NCBI GenBank assembly: GCA_910587555.1
Contig: CAJULV010000001.1
Span: 207,220 to 271,219, forward strand
Origin: an uncultured Acetatifactor sp.
GTDB lineage: Bacteria; Bacillota; Clostridia; Lachnospirales; Lachnospiraceae
Length of the DNA stretch: 64,000 nucleotides
Direction of reading: 5' to 3'
In this document: one piece after another, positions 9,487 to 17,714 of the stretch
Layout of the letters: each line of letters opens with the position of its first letter
Position numbering within the stretch: position 1 is the stretch's first letter
Notes under the pieces: generated by a model
The model's input: only the letters and a program-made list of their open reading frames with translations
Databases searched by the model: none
What the model was told of the DNA's origin: nothing
Translations under genes and position numbers: made by a program

Positions 9487-10065
9487 ATGAAAAATGCATT
9501 GGAAATCAGATGGCATGGAAGAGGGGGCCAGGGGGCGAAGACGGCGGCGCTTCTGCTGGCAGATGTGGCATTTAAGGCGGGAAAGTTCGTCCAGGGCTTT
9601 CCGGAATACGGCCCGGAGCGCATGGGGGCGCCCATTACGGCCTATAACCGAATCAGTGAGGAGCCGGTAACGGTGCATTCTAATATTTACGCGCCCGATT
9701 ACGTGGTTGTAGTAGATGACGGGCTGTTGGAGAGTACAGATGTGACCCAGGGATTGAAAGAAGACGGCGCTATAATCATAAATACGGAAAAAGAAAAGGA
9801 AGCGCTGCTCCCGCTGCTCCACGATTACAAAGGGGCGGTTTACACACTGAACGCAAAAGACATTTCCATGAAAACCCTTGGGAAAAATTATCCCAATTCC
9901 CCCATGCTGGCAGCGGTGGTGGCTGTTTCCGGGACGATGGAGCAGGAAGTTTTTATGAAAGAGATGGAAGCCTCCTTCCGGCACAAGTTTGCCAAGAAGC
10001 CGGAAGTCATTGACGGCAATATGAAGGCGCTGGAAATGACCTTTCAGGAAATTGCCGGGGCATAG
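9487..10065 (+). CDS. porC: 2-oxoacid:ferredoxin oxidoreductase, gamma subunit
   Basis: A 192-residue gamma subunit of the pyruvate/2-oxoacid:ferredoxin oxidoreductase family. It starts with the family signature LEIRWHGRGGQGAKTAA and has GFPEYGPERMGAP. The start at 9487 has AGGAGG seven bases upstream, immediately after the attenuator. The enzyme complex cleaves a 2-oxoacid to an acyl-CoA and CO2 with reduction of ferredoxin in the cytoplasm, or runs in reverse. It is the first gene of a C-D-A-B cluster encoding all four subunits. Substrate could be pyruvate or a branched-chain 2-oxoacid; an amino-acid-responsive T-box would fit the latter, but this is inference. Confidence 0.92.
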   Translation: MKNALEIRWHGRGGQGAKTAALLLADVAFKAGKFVQGFPEYGPERMGAPITAYNRISEEPVTVHSNIYAPDYVVVVDDGLLESTDVTQGLKEDGAIIINTEKEKEALLPLLHDYKGAVYTLNAKDISMKTLGKNYPNSPMLAAVVAVSGTMEQEVFMKEMEASFRHKFAKKPEVIDGNMKALEMTFQEIAGA

Positions 10066-10148
10066 GTACCAACAGCACGGATGGTGAAGGCGGCATTGCG
10101 TGAAATCGACAGATGCACGGATCAGAATAAGAAAGGCAGGAAAATTCC

Positions 10149-10445
10149 ATGATTAGTGACAAAATAAACGAAAGCAGCCCATGGCAGGACATAACGGAGG
10201 GAAATAAAATATTCCGGGCGGCTACCTCAAGGGAATTCTGCACGGGGGAATGGCGCACCTCCACGCCGGTGTGGGATCAGGAAAAGTGTAAGCAGTGCCT
10301 TCTGTGTACGCCGGTCTGCCCGGACTCATCCATTCCGGTGAAGGATAAGATGCGCGGAGAATTTGACTACGACCATTGCAAGGGCTGCGGTATTTGTGCC
10401 AGGGTATGCCCCTTCGGCGCCATTACCATGAAGGAGGGAAAATAA
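10149..10445 (+). CDS. porD: 2-oxoacid:ferredoxin oxidoreductase, delta (2[4Fe-4S] ferredoxin) subunit
   Basis: A 98-residue ferredoxin-like subunit with two four-cysteine motifs, CKQCLLCTPVCP and CKGCGICARVCP, each binding one [4Fe-4S] cluster. It passes electrons from the thiamine centre to external ferredoxin. The ribosome site is AGGAAAATTCC before ATG. The stop at 10445 abuts the start of the alpha gene at 10446, so translation is probably coupled. Length and motif spacing are normal for PorD/VorD. Confidence 0.93.
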   Translation: MISDKINESSPWQDITEGNKIFRAATSREFCTGEWRTSTPVWDQEKCKQCLLCTPVCPDSSIPVKDKMRGEFDYDHCKGCGICARVCPFGAITMKEGK

Positions 10446-11633
10446 ATGGCTGTGAGAGAACGTTTATCCGGCAATGAGGCAGTGGCCTATGCCATCAGAC
10501 AGATTAACCCGGACGTGATGCCGGCATTTCCCATTACGCCGTCTACGGAGATTCCTCAGTACGTGGCGAATTATATTGCAAACGGGGAGATTGATACCGA
10601 ATTTATCCCTGTGGAAAGCGAACACAGTTCCATGAGCGCCGCGGTTGGGGCCTCTGCGGCGGGGGCGAGAACCCTTACGGCCACATCCTCCTGTGGCCTG
10701 GCGCTGATGTGGGAGGAGCTGTATGTGGCGGCTTCCAACCGGCTTCCAGTTGTACTGGCGCTCGTAAACCGTGCGCTGTCCGGTCCCATCAATATCAACG
10801 CGGACCATTCCGACAGCATGGGCGCCAGGGACAGCGGATGGATTCAGATTTATGCGGAGTCAAACCAGGAGGCCTACGATAATTTTCTCCAGGCATATCC
10901 CATTGCGGAACACAGGGATGTGATGCTCCCGGTGATGATCTGCCAGGACGGCTTTATCACAAGCCACGGGGTGGAAAATATCCTTCTGGTGGAGGATGAA
11001 GCGGTTAAGGAATTCGTAGGGGAAAGAGAGCCGGAGCATTATCTTTTAAATCCCGGGGAGACGCTGGCGGTGGGACCTTATGCCGTATCCAGCTATTATA
11101 TGGAGACAAAGAGGGCCCAGCGCCAGGCTATGCTCAACGCCCGCAGGGTCATCCTGGAAGTGGCGGCGCGTTTCCGTGCCATGACGGGCAGGGAATATGG
11201 CTTCTTTGAGGCTTACCGGCTGGAGGATGCGGAATATGCGGTTGTGATTATCGGTTCCGCGGCGGGCACCTGCAAGGCGGCCGTTGAGCAGATCAGAAAT
11301 ACCACGGGAAAAAAGGTGGGACTGCTGAAGATCAGGGTGTTCCGCCCGTTTCCGGAGGAGGAGATAGCTGCGGCGCTGGCCCACGTGAAGGCGGTTGCCA
11401 TCCTGGACCGTTCGGAAATGTTCTCCGCCACGGGAGGACCCCTGGGTGCGGAAGTAAGGGCGGCGCTCTATCAGGCAAAATGCAATGCGGAAGCCGTGAA
11501 TTACATCTACGGGCTGGGCGGCAGGGATATTACGGTGGAGGATTTCTGCAGGGTTTACGAGAAGCTTGAGCGGATTGCGGCAGAACACAGGGTAACGGAC
11601 ATGTTTGATTACATAGGGCTGCGCAGCCGGTAG
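10446..11633 (+). CDS. porA: 2-oxoacid:ferredoxin oxidoreductase, alpha subunit
   Basis: A 395-residue alpha subunit. The N-terminal half is the pyrimidine-binding domain (SGNEAVAYAIRQINPDV, AFPITPSTEI, EHSSMSAAVGASAAGARTLT) and the C-terminal part is the transketolase-C-like domain (ILDRSEMFSATGGPL). It forms the active site with the beta subunit. The gene starts directly at the stop of the delta gene and is followed by the beta gene after 64 bases. Length is typical of the four-subunit enzymes. Sequence alone does not separate pyruvate from 2-oxoisovalerate or related substrates. Confidence 0.93.
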   Translation: MAVRERLSGNEAVAYAIRQINPDVMPAFPITPSTEIPQYVANYIANGEIDTEFIPVESEHSSMSAAVGASAAGARTLTATSSCGLALMWEELYVAASNRLPVVLALVNRALSGPININADHSDSMGARDSGWIQIYAESNQEAYDNFLQAYPIAEHRDVMLPVMICQDGFITSHGVENILLVEDEAVKEFVGEREPEHYLLNPGETLAVGPYAVSSYYMETKRAQRQAMLNARRVILEVAARFRAMTGREYGFFEAYRLEDAEYAVVIIGSAAGTCKAAVEQIRNTTGKKVGLLKIRVFRPFPEEEIAAALAHVKAVAILDRSEMFSATGGPLGAEVRAALYQAKCNAEAVNYIYGLGGRDITVEDFCRVYEKLERIAAEHRVTDMFDYIGLRSR

Positions 11634-11697
11634 AAGGATAGCTGTCCGCCGGAGGCACTTCCGCGGGAGCAGCGGATACGATATAAAGGAGCAACGT

Positions 11698-12636
11698 ATG
11701 GAAGCGGCATATAACTTTAAGGAAATGATGAATAAACCCGAGCGCCTGGCGCCGGGACACAGGATGTGCGCAGGCTGCGGCGGTACCATTGCGGTCCGAG
11801 GCGTGCTGCGCGCCCTGCACGAGGGGGACAGGGCAGTCGTGGGAAATGCTACGGGCTGCCTGGAGGTTTCCTCCTTTATGTACCCTTACACGGCATATGA
11901 GGACAGTTACATTCACAATGCCTTCGAAAATGCGGGTGCAACCCTCTCCGGCGTGGAGACAGCCTACAGGGTAATGAAAAAGAGAGGGAAAGTGAAGGAA
12001 GACTACAAATTTATCACCTTCGGCGGTGACGGCGGAACCTATGATATCGGTTTCCAGTCGCTGTCGGGTGCCATGGAACGCGGGCATGACATGGTATATG
12101 TATGCTATGACAACGGCGCGTACATGAATACCGGCACCCAGCGTTCTTCCGCCACGCCCCGGTTCGCGGATACCACCACAACCCCTGCGGGAAAAGTGTC
12201 CAGCGGCAAAGTACAGGTCAGGAAGGATTTGGCGGCAATCATGGCGGAACATCATATTCCCTATGTGGGCCAGACTGCTTTTACGAATAATTTTAAAGAT
12301 CTGCATACAAAGGCGGAAAAGGCAATCTACACCCAGGGAGCTGCTTTCCTCAATATTCTTGCGCCCTGTCCCAGAGGCTGGGGATATGAACCTTCGGATC
12401 TTATGGACATCTGCAGGGCGGCAGTGGATTCCTGTTACTGGCCGCTGTATGAGGTTGTAGACGGAAAATGGATTTTAAGCTATAAGCCCTCCAATAAGCT
12501 TCCCATTGAGGAATTTCTGCGGCCTCAGCGCCGTTTCCGCCATCTGTTCAAGCCTGAAAACGAAGAACTGATCGGAGAATTTCAGAAGGAAGTGGACAGG
12601 CGCTGGGAAGGGCTGCGGGAGCGCTGCGGCAGCTGA
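11698..12636 (+). CDS. porB: 2-oxoacid:ferredoxin oxidoreductase, beta (thiamine-diphosphate) subunit
   Basis: A 312-residue beta subunit that binds thiamine diphosphate and Mg2+. It has GHRMCAGCGG near the N-terminus, whose cysteines belong to the family's cluster site, and the cofactor motif FGGDGGTYDIG with a downstream YDNGAYMNTG. This completes the C-D-A-B operon. A ribosome site (AAGGAG) precedes the start at 11698. After the gene, CCTGGCC (12649-12655) and GGCCAGG (12676-12682) could pair, but there is no T-run, so no terminator is claimed. Confidence 0.93.
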   Translation: MEAAYNFKEMMNKPERLAPGHRMCAGCGGTIAVRGVLRALHEGDRAVVGNATGCLEVSSFMYPYTAYEDSYIHNAFENAGATLSGVETAYRVMKKRGKVKEDYKFITFGGDGGTYDIGFQSLSGAMERGHDMVYVCYDNGAYMNTGTQRSSATPRFADTTTTPAGKVSSGKVQVRKDLAAIMAEHHIPYVGQTAFTNNFKDLHTKAEKAIYTQGAAFLNILAPCPRGWGYEPSDLMDICRAAVDSCYWPLYEVVDGKWILSYKPSNKLPIEEFLRPQRRFRHLFKPENEELIGEFQKEVDRRWEGLRERCGS

Positions 12637-12783
12637 GGGCGGATTTGGCCTGGCCATGTTTCAGGGGGGCAAGGGGGCCAGGGGCTTTCGTGCAAAACAG
12701 AGAAGCAGACAGTATGAAAACAGGGAGTATGCTGTGGAGTTGCGGCTATATATTGCGGTTTGCTTATGAATGCATACAAGATA

Positions 12784-12812
12784 TTGACATTTTCCTGTTG
12801 CAGGCTTATAAT
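12784..12812 (+). promoter_or_regulatory. Consensus sigma-A promoter of nrdD
   Basis: TTGACA at 12784-12789, a 17-bp spacer, and TATAAT at 12807-12812: both hexamers match the consensus exactly. The nrdD start is 51 bases downstream with an AAGGAGAAGG ribosome site. I see no clear NrdR-type palindrome here. Confidence 0.85.
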
Positions 12813-12862
12813 GAGGAAGGTTGTTTTGTTTCTTGTATTACGGCTGTAAAGGAGAAGGTAAT

Positions 12863-15034
12863 ATGAAAGTTATCAAGAGAAATGGGGAAGAGGTGCAGTT
12901 TGACTCGGGCAAGATTGTCAACGCCGTCAATGCTGCCAATATGGGGACGGAACCCATCCACAGGCTGAACGAATATCAGGTGCAGGCGATTGCGGATACT
13001 GTGGAGGGGAAAGTTCAGGAAATGACCCATATCGCTCATGTGGAGGACATACAGGATATGGTGGAGACCGGCATCATGGAGATGCGCGGTTACGAGGTTG
13101 CCCAGAAATATGTGCGGTATCGTTATAAACGGGAACTGACGCGCAAGTCCAACACTACGGACAACGGCATTTTATCCCTGATCGAACATCTGAACGAGAC
13201 TGTCAACCAGGAGAATTCCAATAAAAATCCTGTGATTAATTCCACACAGCGGGATTATATGGCGGGAGAGGTGAGTAAGGACCTGACCATGCGTGTGCTG
13301 CTTCCGGAAGAGATTGTAAAAGCACATGAAGAGGGTATTATTCATTTTCATGATTCGGATTATTATGCGCAGAAGGAACACAACTGTGATTTGATTAATC
13401 TGGAGGACATGCTGCAGAACGGGACGGTTATCAGTGAGACAATGATTGAAAAACCGCACAGCTTCTTTACCGCCTGCAATGTGACCACGCAGATTGTGGC
13501 GCAGGTGGCCAGTAATCAGTATGGCGGGCAGACTTTTACGCTGTCCCATCTGGCGCCCTTTGTGGATATCAGCAGGCAGAAAATACGAAGTGCAGTGGTG
13601 GAAGAGCGGACGGCATGCGGGGATTCCCTGGATCCGGAAATCGTGGAAAAAATCGTGGAAAATCGTCTGAAGGGCGAGATCAGAAGCGGAATCCAGACCA
13701 TACAGTATCAGCTTATTACGCTTATGACCTGTAACGGGCAGGCTCCCTTTGTGACCATGTTCATGTATCTGGATGAGGTGCCGGAAGGTAAGCTGCGGGA
13801 CGATTTGGCCATGCTTATCGAGGAAGTCCTTCATCAGCGGATGCAGGGGGTGAAAAACGAGAAGGGCATCTGGATTACGCCTGCTTTTCCCAAGCTGGTC
13901 TATGTGTTGGACGAAGACAATATCACAAGTGAAGCGAAATACTGGTACCTGACGGAGCTTGCGGCGAAATGTACGGCAAAACGACTGGTTCCGGACTATA
14001 TATCGGCAAAAATCATGCGCACGCTGAAGAAAGGTGATGTATATCCCTGCATGGGATGCCGTTCCTTCCCTACGGTGGAGGATAATCAGCGCAATCCGGA
14101 CGGTTCCAGGAAATATTATGGACGGTTTAACCAGGGAGTGGTCACTATCAACCTGGTGGATGTGGCCTGTTCCGCCCGGGGAGACATGGAACAGTTCTGG
14201 AAAATATATGAAGAACGCCTGGAACTGTGCCACCGGGCGCTGCGCTGCCGCCACGAACGCCTGCTGGGAACAAAGTCCGATGTGGCGCCGATTTTATGGC
14301 AGCACGGCGCGCTGGCAAGGCTCGGAAAAGGCGAGAAGATTGACAGCCTGCTCTATGATGGGTATTCCACTATTTCGTTGGGATACGCGGGGCTGTGTGA
14401 AATGTGCGTGCGCATGCTGGGAAAGACGCATACCTCGCCGGAAGGCAGGGAGTTTGCGCTGAAGGTCATGCAGAAGATGAATGACAAATGCCTGGAATGG
14501 AAGGCGGCGGAGCATATCAGCTATTCCGTTTACGGTACGCCCATGGAATCCACTACCTATAAATTTGCCAAATGCCTTCAGAAACGCTTTGGTGTCATAC
14601 CCGGTGTGACGGATAAGAATTACATTACAAACAGCTACCATGTCCATGTAACGGAGCCGATTGATGCTTTCAGCAAGCTGAAATTTGAGGCGGATTTCCA
14701 GCGGCTTTCCCCCGGCGGCGCCATCAGTTATGTGGAGGTTCCGAATCTGCAGGGGAATACGGAAGCCGTCCTGGCCGTGATGAAGTTTATTTACGACAAT
14801 ATCGTCTATGCGGAATTGAATACAAAGAGCGATTACTGCGGGCATTGCGGATATGACGGAGAAATCCGCATTGTCTCGGACGAGGATGGAAAGCTTGTAT
14901 GGGAATGTCCCAACTGCGGCACCAGAGATCAGGAAGAACTCTTTGTAGCCAGGCGTACCTGCGGGTATATCGGAACCCAGTTCTGGAACCAGGGGAGGAC
15001 CCAGGAAATCAGGGACAGGGTACTGCATCTGTAA
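12863..15034 (+). CDS. nrdD: Anaerobic ribonucleoside-triphosphate reductase (class III)
   Basis: A 723-residue class III reductase that makes deoxynucleotides without oxygen, using a glycyl radical. Residues 1 to about 90 form an ATP-cone (MKVIKRNGEEVQFDSGKI), the allosteric domain. The glycyl radical site is G701 in RTCGYIG near the C-terminus. A four-cysteine zinc site (CGHCGYDG and CPNCG) lies just before it. The frame is open from 12821, but 12863 has AAGGAGAAGG at the right distance and gives the normal N-terminus. The activating radical SAM partner NrdG, often adjacent, is not next door: the following gene runs the other way. It must lie elsewhere. Confidence 0.95.
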   Translation: MKVIKRNGEEVQFDSGKIVNAVNAANMGTEPIHRLNEYQVQAIADTVEGKVQEMTHIAHVEDIQDMVETGIMEMRGYEVAQKYVRYRYKRELTRKSNTTDNGILSLIEHLNETVNQENSNKNPVINSTQRDYMAGEVSKDLTMRVLLPEEIVKAHEEGIIHFHDSDYYAQKEHNCDLINLEDMLQNGTVISETMIEKPHSFFTACNVTTQIVAQVASNQYGGQTFTLSHLAPFVDISRQKIRSAVVEERTACGDSLDPEIVEKIVENRLKGEIRSGIQTIQYQLITLMTCNGQAPFVTMFMYLDEVPEGKLRDDLAMLIEEVLHQRMQGVKNEKGIWITPAFPKLVYVLDEDNITSEAKYWYLTELAAKCTAKRLVPDYISAKIMRTLKKGDVYPCMGCRSFPTVEDNQRNPDGSRKYYGRFNQGVVTINLVDVACSARGDMEQFWKIYEERLELCHRALRCRHERLLGTKSDVAPILWQHGALARLGKGEKIDSLLYDGYSTISLGYAGLCEMCVRMLGKTHTSPEGREFALKVMQKMNDKCLEWKAAEHISYSVYGTPMESTTYKFAKCLQKRFGVIPGVTDKNYITNSYHVHVTEPIDAFSKLKFEADFQRLSPGGAISYVEVPNLQGNTEAVLAVMKFIYDNIVYAELNTKSDYCGHCGYDGEIRIVSDEDGKLVWECPNCGTRDQEELFVARRTCGYIGTQFWNQGRTQEIRDRVLHL

Positions 15035-15056
15035 GACGGAAGGCGTTTTAGCTGTG

Positions 15057-15091
15057 CTGAACCGGACGCATATTGCCCCTGTCCGGTTCAG
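15057..15091. terminator. Hairpin between convergent genes, possible terminator
   Basis: A perfect 11-bp stem, CTGAACCGGAC (15057-15067) with GTCCGGTTCAG (15081-15091), between nrdD and the convergent XRE gene. There is no T-run on either side, so it may be a protein-assisted stop or only a structural element. Confidence 0.45.
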
Positions 15092-15115
15092 GACGCCGCT
15101 CCCGGATGTCCATGA

Positions 15116-16210
15116 TTATTCGGTTATAGAGTCTAAAAAGTGCTGAAATTCCGCTTCTTTCCGGTAAGCGTCAAAGGCGGGAGAGGAGAGCCATTTATCC
15201 CGCAGGATTTCCGGTAGCGGCCGGGAGTCATCGGTCTCATAATCATGGGCTTTTTCCGTCACGGTGCCCAACAGCAGGCTTGTGTAGCACTGGGTTTCCG
15301 GTCTGGATTCAAAGGCTTTTGCCGCCCGGGCTGCCAGAGTCAGATTCTCGTACATGGATTCCCTTTCTCCAAGGCTTGCATACTGCCTTGCCAGTTCCCA
15401 GTATTGCCGGGCGCTGTGCCAGCTGTTTTGGGGAAGCTGTCCGTCGCAGATCAGTTCGTCCAGGGCCAGAGCTTTTTTGATTGCCAGGATGGAATCGGAG
15501 GCGGAGAGAAATCCGGAGCTGCCTAAATTCAGGATGAATCCGGTCAGGCTTTCATAGTCCGCACGAATCTGACTTCTGATGAAGGGCAGTTTTTCCGCTT
15601 CCTCCAGTCCCCACCAGATCTGATTTTCCCGGCAGTATTGCTTGGGAGGAAGGGTTTCGTAGATGGAGCGGCCCAGGTCTCTGCGGCCCATCTCCATATG
15701 CTGAAAGGCCAGGCGGGCGGTGGCTTCCAGGCGGATTTCCTGGTCCGGGCAGTAGTTCCGGATCCGTTCTCCCAGAGCGATGATTTCCCGGTCATATTTT
15801 TCCATGTTTTCTTTCCAGTCAGGGATGTTGCCGTCATCGTCGCCGGATATGAAGAGAGCGTACATCAGTTTGTTGAGCAGGGCGTAGTTATTGGGAAATT
15901 CCGCCGTTCCTTCCCGGGCTATGGTAATACACTCGTCGATTTTACCTTTGCTGACAGCCGCCTGGAAGCGCTGCAGATACTGATCCACTTTTGCTTTTTC
16001 TGTGGAATCATCAATGCCCAGCAGGCTGTCTGCGGAGCAGCGGAAGATTTCTGCGATGGCAGGCAGCAGCTCCATATCCGGATAGCACGCGCCCAGTTCC
16101 CAACGGGAGACGGACTGGCAGGACACTCCCAGCATTTCCGCAAGGGTTTCCTGGGTGATGTCCGCTGCCTTGCGGAGGAATTTGATATTTTCACCGATTC
16201 GTAGTTTCAT
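15116..16210 (-). CDS. XRE-family regulator with TPR-like C-terminal domain
   Basis: A 364-residue cytoplasmic DNA-binding protein. Residues 5-60 are a helix-turn-helix of the XRE/Cro type (ITQETLAEMLGVSCQSVSRWELG). The rest is helical with TPR-like pairs, a layout common in Firmicute regulators that sense a peptide or a cell state. The start at 16210 has AAGGAGATTATC before ATG; the frame is open further upstream but without a ribosome site. It is divergent from the GH25 gene, and the 330-base space between them holds two palindromes, so it may control the lysozyme and itself. That link is inference. Confidence 0.85.
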   Translation of the reverse strand: MKLRIGENIKFLRKAADITQETLAEMLGVSCQSVSRWELGACYPDMELLPAIAEIFRCSADSLLGIDDSTEKAKVDQYLQRFQAAVSKGKIDECITIAREGTAEFPNNYALLNKLMYALFISGDDDGNIPDWKENMEKYDREIIALGERIRNYCPDQEIRLEATARLAFQHMEMGRRDLGRSIYETLPPKQYCRENQIWWGLEEAEKLPFIRSQIRADYESLTGFILNLGSSGFLSASDSILAIKKALALDELICDGQLPQNSWHSARQYWELARQYASLGERESMYENLTLAARAAKAFESRPETQCYTSLLLGTVTEKAHDYETDDSRPLPEILRDKWLSSPAFDAYRKEAEFQHFLDSITE

Positions 16211-16292
16211 GATAATCTCCTTTTCAATGGTTTTAGTTCTGGGTATCTGTTCTGCAGCGGCCGCTGTGGCAGGTACTGTAAGAAGTTTACCT

Positions 16293-16310
16293 GTATTTTC
16301 GGGAAAATAC
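16293..16310. promoter_or_regulatory. Palindrome in divergent region, candidate operator
   Basis: GTATTTT (16293-16299) and AAAATAC (16304-16310) around a CGGG centre. It lies between the XRE start and the lysozyme promoter and could bind the XRE dimer. Confidence 0.45.
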
Positions 16311-16334
16311 CAGTACACGAAAAGTGATATTTTT

Positions 16335-16351
16335 TCACTATAATAGTGAAT
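16335..16351. promoter_or_regulatory. 17-bp palindrome over the -10 of the lysozyme promoter
   Basis: TTCACTATAATAGTGAA is a perfect palindrome around a central A and contains TATAAT (16340-16345). An extra half-site AGTGA at 16324-16328 forms a second inverted pair with TCACT. No good -35 is seen for the rightward promoter. A dimeric repressor bound here would block the -10. The rest of 16211-16539 holds the open but probably untranslated 5' extension of the lysozyme frame. Confidence 0.6.
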
Positions 16352-16539
16352 TTATGCTCACGAGTATGGGCAGCAGTTCTATGGTCTGTCTGAACCGTTG
16401 CGGATTTAATGGGGCGGAAAGAAGCAGAGATGAAAGGAGCATGGGCGGAATAATTGAGACGGAGGAATGCGGACGGTCTCTCCATGCATACACTGTTCAG
16501 AAGGAGCCGCATTGCGGCAGAGAATGGAATGAGGAAATG

Positions 16540-17553
16540 ATGAACAGGTATATTACAGGGGAGGGGCCGGATCTGTCCGCCCATCAGGGGATTGTGGACA
16601 TGAAGCGGATACGGGATGCGGGTTACAGAATGGCAGGACTGCGGATGGGATACGGCCGGAATAATGTGGATCAGCAATATGCGGCCAATGCGGATGCCTG
16701 CTACCATCTGGGCATGTCCGTGGTGCTGTATTGGTTTTCCTATGCCTATACAGCGGAAATGGCTGCTGCGGAGGCGGGATACGCGGTTGCCCAGGCGGGA
16801 AAATACTGGAAAAACTGTCCCATTGCCTTTGATTTTGAGTATGACAGTGTGAATTACGCCAGAAAGAACGGGGTGGATATCACGAAACAACTGGCTACGG
16901 ACATGGCGATTGCGTTTTTGACCCATGTGCGGGATGCGGGGTATCTTCCGGTTCTTTACGGAAACCGCGACTATCTGCGGAACTATTTTGATCTGGGGCG
17001 GATTGAGGCTGCCGTGGGGAAGGTTTATATCTGGTATGCCAGGTATAACGCCGAGCTTTCGGAGGAGGAGCGGGAGGCTGCGGATATCTGGCAGTACACC
17101 TCCGGCGGCAGGGTGCCCGGCGTACAGGGAAATGTGGATTTGAACTGGTTTTATGCGGATTTCGACAAGTCCATGGACATGGTTCCCCGGGAGGAGAAGC
17201 AGAATATCAATATCCGCAATTTTCAGGCAGCTGCCAGGGCTGACGGCATTCGGGACGAAAACGGAAACGAGCTGACAGTGGACGGCATAGACGGCCCGAA
17301 GACACAGTATGTCCGCAGGCAGATTGTGCTGAAGGCGCAGAAATCCGGCCAGAAATACATCGTGGGTTCCGCCGGTCATGTGGTGAAATGGTGGCAGGGC
17401 AGGTGCAATGAGATTCTCGGTCACAGACAGGCAGAGGACGGTCTGTACGGGCAGGCGGCAAGACGGGAAACGTTTGCCCTGCAGAAAAAGATCGGTTTAA
17501 AAGAGGACGGGATTGCGGGCTACAACAGCATACAGGAAGTGTTTTATTATTAG
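16540..17553 (+). CDS. GH25 lysozyme with peptidoglycan-binding domain
   Basis: A muramidase-type protein of about 337 residues. D11 in GPDLSAHQG and the DFEYD motif (D98, E100, D102) match the catalytic acids of GH25, which cleaves the MurNAc-GlcNAc bond. The C-terminal 70 residues (VVKWWQGRCNEILGHRQAEDGLYGQAAR) look like a peptidoglycan-binding domain. The frame is open from 16324; 16540 is chosen because GAGGA precedes it and the conserved domain starts a few residues later. 16441 is a weaker alternative. No signal peptide is seen with this start, so release may depend on lysis or another route, or the real start is upstream. It is divergent from the XRE/TPR regulator. Confidence 0.85.
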   Translation: MNRYITGEGPDLSAHQGIVDMKRIRDAGYRMAGLRMGYGRNNVDQQYAANADACYHLGMSVVLYWFSYAYTAEMAAAEAGYAVAQAGKYWKNCPIAFDFEYDSVNYARKNGVDITKQLATDMAIAFLTHVRDAGYLPVLYGNRDYLRNYFDLGRIEAAVGKVYIWYARYNAELSEEEREAADIWQYTSGGRVPGVQGNVDLNWFYADFDKSMDMVPREEKQNINIRNFQAAARADGIRDENGNELTVDGIDGPKTQYVRRQIVLKAQKSGQKYIVGSAGHVVKWWQGRCNEILGHRQAEDGLYGQAARRETFALQKKIGLKEDGIAGYNSIQEVFYY

Positions 17554-17592
17554 GGCGTTTTGTTTGATAAAAGATGTTCCGGATCGGACTTT

Positions 17593-17668
17593 TCCCTTGA
17601 GAACTGACAGTCAGGATGACGTTTCCATTTGGTGAAATGCTTATCCTGCAGAGTTGGTTCTCAAGGGA
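17593..17668. other. 76-base imperfect palindrome between convergent genes
   Basis: A perfect 12-bp outer stem (17593-17604 with 17657-17668, TCCCTTGAGAAC / GTTCTCAAGGGA) encloses an inner stem CAGGAT / ATCCTG (17612-17617 with 17644-17649) and a small CTGACAGTCAG palindrome. It separates the lysozyme from the convergent aldo/keto reductase. It could act as a two-way stop or be a palindromic repeat element. Confidence 0.6.
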
Positions 17669-17714
17669 TGGTCCTTACCGGAAATCAGTATGTTTTATTA
17701 TGTTTTACGTTTTG

